Source: Lachnospiraceae bacterium (GTDB taxonomy: Bacteria > Bacillota > Clostridia > Lachnospirales > Lachnospiraceae). From it: DNA of 16,887 nt. A program made the position numbers and the translations under genes. Positions 7,414 to 13,174 of this stretch are shown piece by piece (the stretch's first letter is position 1; every line of letters starts with the position of its first letter). The notes beneath the pieces are model-generated. The model made no database searches, was not told the DNA's origin, and saw only the letters and a program-made list of their open reading frames with translations. The DNA is taken from the NCBI GenBank assembly GCA_019424135.1, contig JAHYZZ010000029.1:1-16887 (forward strand), written 5' to 3'.

Positions 7414-8249
7414 AGTGCTTCTACCAACTCCTCTTTCCTTAAAATGCCAGCCGGGATATCCACTCCCCTTTTTCTCAATTCATCAGCAAGGATCGTCACC
7501 TGCGGAACATCCAGACGATATTTTTTTAAAGTATCCACCTGAGAGAATATCTCTCTTGGTGTCCCCTCCATCACCACATGTCCATGATCCATGACAAAAA
7601 TTTTATCTGCATCGATGACCTCTTCCATATAGTGGGTGATCAGAATTACCGTCACATTTTTACGTCTGCGCAGTTCCTGAACCGTCCGAAGAACCTCTTT
7701 TCTTCCAGATGGATCCAGCATGGCCGTAGGCTCATCCAACACGATGCATTTAGGCTCCATCGCCACGACCCCTGCAATTGCCACCCTTTGCTTTTGCCCT
7801 CCGGACAGCTTATTAGGTGAGTGATGCCGATACTCCAGCATTCCTACAGCTTTCAGGCTTTCCTCCACTCTCTGCCAGATCTCATCTGTCGGCACTCCCA
7901 GATTTTCCGGTCCAAACCCTACATCTTCTTCTACCACAGTTCCAATGATCTGATTATCCGGATTCTGGAATACCATACCGGCCGTCTGACGCACATTCCA
8001 TAATTCCTCCGGATTTTTTGTATCTTTTCCGTCTACCCATACTGTACCTTCCGTAGGGACAAGTATGGCGTCTAAGTGTTTGGCAAAGGTAGACTTTCCT
8101 GATCCGTTGTGCCCCAGAACCGCCACAAACTGGCCCTGTCTGATATCGATATTTACGCCATCGATCGCCCTTGAAGTTCCTGTGATATTTCCCTCTTCAT
8201 CGCGCTTTTCATATTCATAAACAAGATCTTCTGTCTGTATAATGTCCAT
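7398..8249 (-). CDS. ecfA1: ECF transporter ATPase EcfA1
   Basis: This is the first ATPase of the energy-coupling factor module. It has 283 residues with Walker A GHNGSGKST (46-54), Q-loop Gln95, LSGGQ (148-152), Walker B CIVLDEPT with Glu173, and switch His206. The ATG at 8249 has GGAGG about 9 bases upstream, and a consensus-like promoter lies at 8292-8320, so this is the first gene of the four-gene unit. In many Firmicutes these genes follow rplQ; here the upstream neighbour is a cyclophilin gene with its own terminator, so the unit is separated from the ribosomal cluster. An unusual hydrophilic stretch (residues 14-26, Glu/Asp/Gly-rich) sits in the early strand region. Confidence 0.95.
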   Translation of the reverse strand: MDIIQTEDLVYEYEKRDEEGNITGTSRAIDGVNIDIRQGQFVAVLGHNGSGKSTFAKHLDAILVPTEGTVWVDGKDTKNPEELWNVRQTAGMVFQNPDNQIIGTVVEEDVGFGPENLGVPTDEIWQRVEESLKAVGMLEYRHHSPNKLSGGQKQRVAIAGVVAMEPKCIVLDEPTAMLDPSGRKEVLRTVQELRRRKNVTVILITHYMEEVIDADKIFVMDHGHVVMEGTPREIFSQVDTLKKYRLDVPQVTILADELRKRGVDIPAGILRKEELVEALCRSN

Positions 8250-8291
8250 GGATCTTTTGCCTCCAGTCTAAGTAACTTGACTATTTTTACC

Positions 8292-8320
8292 ATTGTACGT
8301 TATCCCTATTCTTTTTTCAA
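8292..8320 (-). promoter_or_regulatory. Sigma-A-type promoter of the ecfA1-ecfA2-ecfT-truA unit
   Basis: On the minus strand TTGAAA (8315-8320) is followed by a 17-base spacer and TACAAT (8292-8297); each element matches the consensus at five of six positions. The predicted start is near 8285, giving a leader of about 36 bases before ecfA1. Confidence 0.75.
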
Positions 8321-8352
8321 GACACAGAAATAAAACGGATTTCTCTGCATGA

Positions 8353-8383
8353 AAAAGTGCCGCACTTTATGGGCGGCACTTTT
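8353..8383 (-). terminator. Rho-independent terminator of the cyclophilin gene
   Basis: A perfect 11-base-pair stem (8353-8363 with 8373-8383) has a 9-base loop. On the minus strand the stem ends in a run of five T, the classic layout, about 20 bases after the cyclophilin stop. It separates this gene from the ecf unit. The plus-strand side also ends in TTTT, so it could work in both directions. Confidence 0.85.
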
Positions 8384-8401
8384 AGTCAGAATCATGCAGG
8401 C

Positions 8402-8920
8402 CTATACTTTTTCTGGCTCAGGATATTCTTCTCCTTTGGTATCCACTGTGACTTTTTTCATTCTCTGCTCTTCCAGCGGTCTGTCTCTGTAATCTGTATC
8501 TGTACAGGCAATTTTATCAACCACATCCAGCCCTTCTATAATCTTTCCAAAGGCTGCATAAGCCCCGTCAAGATGTGGTGCATTTTCATGCATGATAAAA
8601 AACTGGGATCCGGCAGAATCCGGATGCATTGCCCTTGCCATAGACAAAACTCCCCTGGAATGAGCCAGGGAATTTTCAAACCCGTTCTGGGAAAATTCTC
8701 CTCTGATCTGATACCCCGGTCCTCCAGTACCGGTTCCCTTTGGGCACCCGCCTTGAATCATAAATCCACGGATGACACGATGAAAAACCAGCCCGTCATA
8801 AAACTTATTCTTTACCAAAGAAATAAAATTATTTACAGTATTTGGGGCAAACTCTGGATAGAGCTCTGCCTTCATCACATCTCCGTTTTCCATTTCGATT
8901 GTTACGATTGGATTAGCCAT
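8402..8920 (-). CDS. Cyclophilin-type peptidyl-prolyl cis-trans isomerase
   Basis: This enzyme catalyses cis-trans isomerisation of Xaa-Pro bonds during protein folding. The 172-residue protein is a single cyclophilin domain with FHRVIRGFMIQGG (active-site Arg, Phe, Met and Gln), GTGTGGPGY, and the GVLSMARAMHPDSAGSQFFI and GAYAAFGKI motifs. There is no signal peptide, so it is cytoplasmic. Two ATGs are possible (8926 and 8920). I chose 8920 because AAAGGAG (8930-8936) then lies 9 bases away; for 8926 it would be only 3. A separate promoter is visible at 8958-8986 and a strong terminator follows. It lies 81 bases after the sulfotransferase gene, but I see no reason to link their functions. Confidence 0.95.
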   Translation of the reverse strand: MANPIVTIEMENGDVMKAELYPEFAPNTVNNFISLVKNKFYDGLVFHRVIRGFMIQGGCPKGTGTGGPGYQIRGEFSQNGFENSLAHSRGVLSMARAMHPDSAGSQFFIMHENAPHLDGAYAAFGKIIEGLDVVDKIACTDTDYRDRPLEEQRMKKVTVDTKGEEYPEPEKV

Positions 8921-8957
8921 AGTCATCTGCTCCTTTATCTTCTATAGTCATTTCTTT

Positions 8958-8986
8958 ATTGTATCGAATCCCTCTCCATTCGTAAA
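8958..8986 (-). promoter_or_regulatory. Probable promoter of the cyclophilin gene
   Basis: On the minus strand TTTACG (8981-8986, 4 of 6) precedes TACAAT (8958-8963, 5 of 6) with a 17-base spacer, in the 81-base gap after the sulfotransferase stop. Read by eye. Confidence 0.55.
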
Positions 8987-9001
8987 GAGCTGTCCTTTAT
9001 T

Positions 9002-10666
9002 TTATTCAACATTACAAAAATAAAACCCCTCAAAATCATATTTAAACACACGATATATAAATTTTTCTGTATCCATCTTATACTCTGTAATCAATTCATG
9101 ATTTTCGTCATATTCTCCAAATACACCCTTCATTCCCGAATCTACAATCGTATTGTCTCCCAGATTCTGGACACTGCTGACATATCCGGAATACGGAACC
9201 TCGAAAGAATCCTTTAATTCAAAGGTACCTGCATTTTCATCCACCAGATACTTGTAATAATAAGATGTTTTCCCGTCTGTAGCAGAAGTTTGCGTAAGAC
9301 CTGTTTTGCTCCAGTCAAATTCAGGTCTCGTCTCACTGACTCCTATATGGTTATCAAACATATACAGATAATACTGACCATCTGGAAGATCCGGGTCCTC
9401 TTCATAAGTGACCGTATGCTGCCCGCCTTGAATCGTAAAGTCCCCCTTTTGGGTAAATACCAGATTTTCATATTCCGTTCCTTCCCATACCGACTTATCT
9501 GCGATAATATAGGACACCAGCGGCTCATCATACACGCTATCAATCTTAATAATCGAAGAGGTCTCCCTGGAGCTTAAAAGTATGGAACCATTTCCCATCC
9601 ATTGAATCGTATTGATATGCATCCAGTCCAGTTCATCATCAGAATTTTTCTGGCACTCTTCTTTAAAGCTTCCAAACAAATCTTCCAGATCCAGTACTTC
9701 TGTGACATCACCACTGTTCACATCCAGGCGAAGTACAATATCTTCCACACTATCTTGCGTTGTGTCTGTGGCCAGAATCAGCATATTTCCATTATCATCA
9801 AAGACATAGTCGTGATGTAGCTTATACTGTCCAAGATCATAAACATTTGTCACCTGCCCCAGCCGGTTCATCTGCGCCAACTTCGTCTCAGAGATACTAA
9901 AATACATAGAGTTCTCATCAAACAAAAGCCGATGGCTCCGGTATCCGATAATGGGGACCTCTCCTCTTAAAACGCCCTGATTATCATAATAATACATAAA
10001 ATCCAGTTGATCGCTGTCATTCCCAAGAACCACATAAAGACCGTCTTCCAGCTCTTGTGCATCACCTTCTACTTCTGTATCCAGCATCACTTCCTCTGTA
10101 CCAAGAAGACCTCCCATTTCATATACGATTTCCCTGGTATCTGTAGATCCATCTTCCCTGGTAAGAAAAAAGGTAATCGTATTTTCCGTATCTGGAATAA
10201 GACCAATCACCTGAAATTCATGCTCTGTCGTATAAGTATCTTCCTCCTGCACGTCTCTTCGAAAATCCTGAATATCTGAATCCTTCACATGGATATTATA
10301 GGAAATGCTCACAGGCTCTTCCGTATTAAAATAGACATAGAGTGACTGTGTATTTGTCCCAAAGGGATTATACTTGATCAACATATTGTTGTCTGTGTAC
10401 TCCTGTGACTTCTTTTCTTCCTCAAGCGTTTCTGCAATTGCCTGTTGGTTTCCCACATCGTAAGTTTCTTCAATCTGTTCCTGGATTTTCTCTTCATCTT
10501 CTGTCAATCCGGTTTTCGTCTTTTCCTCACCATTTCCAGATGCTCCTTCTGACTGCGCATCCTTCTGGTTCTGCAAGCTGACATCTTTCATTTCCTTCAG
10601 GACAGCACTCCCGGCGAAAATGACCACAAGAACCACACCTATACAAACCAATACCTTTTTTTTCAT
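9002..10666 (-). CDS. Aryl-sulfate sulfotransferase (ASST), membrane-anchored
   Basis: ASST moves sulfate from one phenolic sulfate ester to another phenol without PAPS. The 554-residue protein starts with Lys-Lys-Lys and one hydrophobic segment (residues 5-23) without a lipobox Cys, so it is probably anchored outside the membrane. An acidic, Gln/Glu-rich linker (28-90) leads to an N-terminal beta domain (about 97-185: NPFGTNTQSLYVYFNT, then TEHEFQVIGLIP) and a propeller domain. The residues known to matter in the E. coli enzyme (His252, His356, Arg374, His436) appear to match the HHD pair at 284-286, His350 in DWMHINTI, Arg367 in SSRETS, and His417 in GGQHTV before MFDNH. Only Cys8, Cys338 and Cys551 are present, so the disulfide of the enterobacterial enzyme is missing. 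The ATG at 10666 follows AGGGAGCGGTC. Intestinal Eubacterium ASST is known to act on phenolic sulfates; the substrate here is unknown. Confidence 0.88.
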   Translation of the reverse strand: MKKKVLVCIGVVLVVIFAGSAVLKEMKDVSLQNQKDAQSEGASGNGEEKTKTGLTEDEEKIQEQIEETYDVGNQQAIAETLEEEKKSQEYTDNNMLIKYNPFGTNTQSLYVYFNTEEPVSISYNIHVKDSDIQDFRRDVQEEDTYTTEHEFQVIGLIPDTENTITFFLTREDGSTDTREIVYEMGGLLGTEEVMLDTEVEGDAQELEDGLYVVLGNDSDQLDFMYYYDNQGVLRGEVPIIGYRSHRLLFDENSMYFSISETKLAQMNRLGQVTNVYDLGQYKLHHDYVFDDNGNMLILATDTTQDSVEDIVLRLDVNSGDVTEVLDLEDLFGSFKEECQKNSDDELDWMHINTIQWMGNGSILLSSRETSSIIKIDSVYDEPLVSYIIADKSVWEGTEYENLVFTQKGDFTIQGGQHTVTYEEDPDLPDGQYYLYMFDNHIGVSETRPEFDWSKTGLTQTSATDGKTSYYYKYLVDENAGTFELKDSFEVPYSGYVSSVQNLGDNTIVDSGMKGVFGEYDENHELITEYKMDTEKFIYRVFKYDFEGFYFCNVE

Positions 10667-10731
10667 GACCGCTCCCTGCCTCTCCTTATTTTTTTCAGGA
10701 TAACAAGATTTTGTGTTCTTTTTATGAATTT

Positions 10732-11352
10732 TTATCTCAAAGAATACAAAATCATACCGCCTTTTTCTTCATATCCGGTATTCCAAAGTTGATAAAAGGG
10801 AAGTTCTACGGCTTCACCATAGGTAGCTGCAGTAACGGTCATTTCTTTCCCTCTCCCGTTACAACCAATTAAAAGAAACCAATGCCAGATAAAATCCTTA
10901 AACTGCTGCGTATCCTGATGTTTCAACATCAGATAGGGAACCGGAAGCCCTGACTCCAGACTTCTGGCAACCACCTCTTCTGCCTGTCTAAAGGCATGAT
11001 CTCCGGAAAATTCTTCCATCTGGATTCCATAATTTATTTGATACTCTTTTTCAACATCCTGAATATACCTGGACAGACCATCCACATACCAAGTAAGTTT
11101 CTTGACTCCGCCCACTCTTGGTCGGAGATAAGGCTTCATTTTCTGTCCAAACCGGACATAATCCGCTCGACTTAAATGCTTCGCATCAAAAGGATAAAGT
11201 CTGCCCATCCCAAATTCCCTGGCAAAATAGATGCAGCTGTCACAGGCTGTAGCTGCAGCACAACCTCCCATATACATCACCACATTTGTAAACCATTCCT
11301 GATTTCCACCGACACTGCCGTCTATTTTAAAGTAAGTAAGCTCTTTTTTCAT
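10732..11352 (-). CDS. Conserved protein of unknown function with cysteine-peptidase (C39/papain-like) features
   Basis: I recognise the type of this 206-residue protein from other Clostridia but not a proven function. An invariant-looking MYMGGCAAATACDSC segment has Cys31 after a Gly-Gly pair, with Cys37 and Cys40 close by. A later DFIWHWFLLIG segment has His157 before Trp and a hydrophobic strand. A Cys early, and a His at a strand start late, is the layout of papain-like and C39-like peptidases. The third residue is unclear: ATYGE (176-180) and N191 in LWNTG are candidates. YPFDAKHLSRADYVRF and MKPYLRPR lie in between. There is no signal peptide or membrane segment. The ATG at 11352 has AAGGAG (11359-11364) six bases upstream. 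A promoter overlaps the proC stop and a leader hairpin lies between. The sulfotransferase gene follows after 65 bases with no terminator between, so co-transcription is possible. Alternatively Cys31/37/40 could bind metal. Confidence 0.7.
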   Translation of the reverse strand: MKKELTYFKIDGSVGGNQEWFTNVVMYMGGCAAATACDSCIYFAREFGMGRLYPFDAKHLSRADYVRFGQKMKPYLRPRVGGVKKLTWYVDGLSRYIQDVEKEYQINYGIQMEEFSGDHAFRQAEEVVARSLESGLPVPYLMLKHQDTQQFKDFIWHWFLLIGCNGRGKEMTVTAATYGEAVELPFYQLWNTGYEEKGGMILYSLR

Positions 11353-11373
11353 TTTGCTCTCCTTCAGACATAC

Positions 11374-11407
11374 ATACAGGGCAGAGCTAAAAAGCCCTGC
11401 CCTGTAT
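11374..11407 (-). promoter_or_regulatory. Leader hairpin of the 206-residue gene (or proC terminator)
   Basis: Arms 11374-11384 and 11397-11407 form 11 perfect base pairs, then one mismatch, three more pairs and an AAAA-type tetraloop. On the minus strand the stem begins directly after the TATAAT of the downstream gene's promoter, so it would fold at the very 5' end of the mRNA. It ends 9 bases before the ribosome site. No T run follows on the minus strand, which argues against a normal terminator for proC. Confidence 0.6.
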
Positions 11408-11436
11408 ATTATACTCTGATTTTCTTTCTCTTACAA
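11408..11436 (-). promoter_or_regulatory. Promoter of the 206-residue gene, overlapping the proC stop
   Basis: On the minus strand TTGTAA (11431-11436, 4 of 6) contains the proC stop codon and is followed by a 17-base spacer and a perfect TATAAT (11408-11413). Predicted start is near 11401, within the leader hairpin. Confidence 0.6.
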
Positions 11437-12225
11437 GCTCTTGGAAATCTCCTCACATACCTTCATCGCTTCGATGATTGCACTTCTAAACCCACGCTCT
11501 TCCAACACTCTGACTGCTTCGATCGTTGTTCCAGCCGGTGAACATACCATATCTTTCAGTTCTCCTGGATGTTTTCCGGTATCCAGGACCATTTTTGCAC
11601 TTCCCAGAACAGCCTGTGCTGCAAACTGATATGCCTGTGCTCTTGGCATGCCTCCGGAAACTGCTGCATCCGCCATAGCCTCGATCATCACAAACACATA
11701 CGCCGGTGAACTTCCGCTGACAGATACCACTACATCCATTAAGCGCTCCGGAATAATTTCTACACGGCTAAAGCTTTCCAGAAGCTTCTTCACATATGCC
11801 ACTTCGTCCTCTGACAGATAAGGATTCGGGCATGCCGCCGTCATTCCCTCTCCCACCATAGCTGGAGTATTTGGCATGGTACGCACAATCTTCACCTGTT
11901 TACCGAACTGCTCTTCCAGCCAGGAAAGCGTTTTCCCAGGTGCAATGGTAATGATGATCTGAGAGTCTTTGATCTCGTCTTTGATTTCCTGGATCACATC
12001 AGCATAAAACTGTGGTTTTACAGAAAGGATAATCACTTCTGCCTTCTGGGCTACTTCCTTGTTATTGTCTGTAACATGGATACCGAACTGTTTTTTTACT
12101 CGTTCTCTTCCTGGGGCAAATAAATCTGCTCCAATGATCTCGTCAGCCGGGATTACCTCATTTTTGATTACTCCTCCCATAATTGCAGAGGCCATATTAC
12201 CAGTTCCGATAAATCCTAATTTCAT
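11431..12225 (-). CDS. proC: Pyrroline-5-carboxylate reductase
   Basis: ProC reduces 1-pyrroline-5-carboxylate to L-proline with NAD(P)H in the cytoplasm, the last step of proline synthesis. The protein has 264 residues from the chosen start. The N-terminal MKLGFIGTGNMASAI is the dinucleotide-binding Rossmann motif. VRTMPNTPA, the SGSSPAYVF segment, and the C-terminal SPAGTTIEAVRVLEERGFRSA are family signatures lining the substrate site. A start at 12237 would add four residues. I prefer 12225 because the AAGG ribosome-like sequence would directly touch the 12237 ATG, and family members begin at this methionine. The promoter (12301-12329) is a good sigma-A match and is followed by two GTATAC operators in the leader, so the divergent GntR-type regulator probably represses it. 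No proA or proB is in the window. Confidence 0.96.
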   Translation of the reverse strand: MKLGFIGTGNMASAIMGGVIKNEVIPADEIIGADLFAPGRERVKKQFGIHVTDNNKEVAQKAEVIILSVKPQFYADVIQEIKDEIKDSQIIITIAPGKTLSWLEEQFGKQVKIVRTMPNTPAMVGEGMTAACPNPYLSEDEVAYVKKLLESFSRVEIIPERLMDVVVSVSGSSPAYVFVMIEAMADAAVSGGMPRAQAYQFAAQAVLGSAKMVLDTGKHPGELKDMVCSPAGTTIEAVRVLEERGFRSAIIEAMKVCEEISKSL

Positions 12226-12257
12226 AGTACCTACCATCCTTTTTCTTTTTCTTTTTT

Positions 12258-12267
12258 ATGTATACAT
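12258..12267. promoter_or_regulatory. Operator site 1 (GTATAC core), proC side
   Basis: This is a perfect 10-base palindrome, ATGTATACAT, in the proC leader, centred about 32 bases after the predicted proC start. Its core is 19 bases from the core of site 2. Confidence 0.6.
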
Positions 12268-12276
12268 TTTTATAAT

Positions 12277-12286
12277 TTGTATACAA
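12277..12286. promoter_or_regulatory. Operator site 2 (GTATAC core), proC side
   Basis: This is a perfect palindrome, TTGTATACAA, centred about 13 bases after the predicted proC start. It shares TATAATTTGTATACAA with site 3. Palindromes of this kind are typical GntR-family targets; the link to the adjacent regulator is an inference. Confidence 0.65.
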
Positions 12287-12300
12287 TTATTTCTAATGCG

Positions 12301-12329
12301 ACTATAGCACTCCTGGATAGAAATGTCAA
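12301..12329 (-). promoter_or_regulatory. Sigma-A promoter of proC
   Basis: On the minus strand a perfect TTGACA (12324-12329) is followed by 17 bases and TATAGT (12301-12306, 5 of 6). The predicted start is near 12294, placing both proC-side operators in the transcribed leader of about 70 bases. Confidence 0.8.
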
Positions 12330-12348
12330 TTCCTTTTTTAATTTCATC

Positions 12349-12377
12349 TTGCGATTTTCACGAAAAACCGTTATAAT
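12349..12377 (+). promoter_or_regulatory. Sigma-A promoter of the GntR-type regulator
   Basis: On the plus strand TTGCGA (12349-12354, 4 of 6) is followed by 17 bases and a perfect TATAAT (12372-12377). Operator site 3 begins in the last base of the -10, so a bound regulator would block its own promoter. Confidence 0.75.
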
Positions 12378-12388
12378 TTGTATACAAA
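12377..12388. promoter_or_regulatory. Operator site 3 (GTATAC core), regulator side
   Basis: This is a perfect 12-base palindrome, TTTGTATACAAA, the longest of the four sites. It covers the -10/start region of the regulator's promoter. Confidence 0.7.
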
Positions 12389-12396
12389 TCTATTTT

Positions 12397-12406
12397 ACGT
12401 ATACTA
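12397..12406. promoter_or_regulatory. Operator site 4 (GTATAC core, degenerate flanks)
   Basis: The core GTATAC (12399-12404) is intact but its flanks are not symmetrical. It is kept because its core lies exactly 19 bases from the core of site 3, repeating the spacing of sites 1 and 2. Confidence 0.5.
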
Positions 12407-12444
12407 TTTTTATTATATTTGATTCAAACAGGAAGGACGATTTT

Positions 12445-13104
12445 ATGGGAAAAAAATCCGTTTCTCTGACCGACCAGGCTTATCAGATCATCAAAAACAG
12501 AATCCTTAATCTGACCTATGCTCCTGGCATGACCCTCACGGAAGCTATGCTTACAGAGGATCTGGGAATGAGCAGAAGCCCTGTGCGCGCCGCGATTCAA
12601 CTTCTTCAAGCAGAAGGGTTGTTAGTTTCAAATTATTACAAGTCTATTAAGGTAAAGGAAATCACAGATCAAGATATCCAAGATATCTACCAATTAAGGG
12701 AACTGTTGGAAGGCGCTGCATTTCAGCTGATCTTTACATCCGGCCGCTACGAGGAGTATTCCTATCGAATCGAAGAAAAGGTGGTTCGGATGTGTGCAGT
12801 GGCATCAGATTCCTATGCCTGGGAGATTGCCGATACGGACATGCATATGGAGATCCTTGGTATCCTGAACAACGAAAGAATCAACCGAATTTATGAAAAT
12901 AATCTGTCTGAACAGATTCGAATCGGTCAATACTCAGTCCGACATGGGATGCATATCCTTCGAACAAACGAACGACTAAAGAAGATGATCCGGTATATGC
13001 GCAAAGGCGACTATGAAAAAGCTTATGAAATCCTAAGAGATGATCATTTTATGCTGGGGCGTGACTCTGCGCTCCGCCGAAAAAAGACCTCTGGGAATGC
13101 TTAA
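12445..13104 (+). CDS. GntR-family transcriptional regulator, FadR/FCD subfamily
   Basis: This is a DNA-binding regulator of 219 residues. The N-terminal winged helix-turn-helix (about 6-72) includes the GntR pattern: PGMTLTEAMLTEDLGMSRSPVRAAIQLLQAEGLL. The rest is a helical FCD effector domain (about 75-205). FCD proteins usually bind a metal with one Asp and three His. Asp130, His134 and His201 are in place, but the middle His, expected just before the segment ending in KGD189, appears to be Leu178. A longer frame begins at 12277 but has no ribosome site. GGAAGGA (12431-12437) lies 7 bases before the ATG at 12445, and the winged helix then starts normally. It is the only plus-strand gene, divergent from proC, with operators at both promoters. 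The effector is unknown; proline-related or amino-acid-related compounds are guesses from context. Confidence 0.92.
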   Translation: MGKKSVSLTDQAYQIIKNRILNLTYAPGMTLTEAMLTEDLGMSRSPVRAAIQLLQAEGLLVSNYYKSIKVKEITDQDIQDIYQLRELLEGAAFQLIFTSGRYEEYSYRIEEKVVRMCAVASDSYAWEIADTDMHMEILGILNNERINRIYENNLSEQIRIGQYSVRHGMHILRTNERLKKMIRYMRKGDYEKAYEILRDDHFMLGRDSALRRKKTSGNA

Positions 13105-13125
13105 ATGCATTTCCAAAGGTCTTTT
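13082..13125. terminator. Bidirectional terminator between the GntR gene and nrdD
   Basis: Arms 13082-13100 and 13107-13125 pair over nearly 19 positions with one mismatch and one G-U pair; the loop is 6 bases. The regulator's TAA stop is inside the loop region. A T run follows on the plus strand (CTTTT), and a stronger one on the minus strand, where nrdD transcription arrives about 50 bases after its stop. It can serve both converging genes. Confidence 0.8.
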
Positions 13126-13174
13126 GCAGTAAGATTTTTTTAATTAGCGAAAATCTCCATGCGATCCATTTTGA

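Noticed and set aside
8357..8947. Plus-strand 196-codon frame opposite the cyclophilin gene
   Set aside because: Covers the cyclophilin gene completely in antisense and starts within its terminator hairpin.
12277..12444. Extended N-terminus of the GntR-type regulator
   Set aside because: The stretch contains its own promoter and operators, has no ribosome site, and the family begins near the ATG at 12445.
13131..13160. Second small hairpin (AGATTTT...AAAATCT) after nrdD
   Set aside because: Only seven AT-rich base pairs; the stronger bidirectional terminator at 13082-13125 explains the region better.
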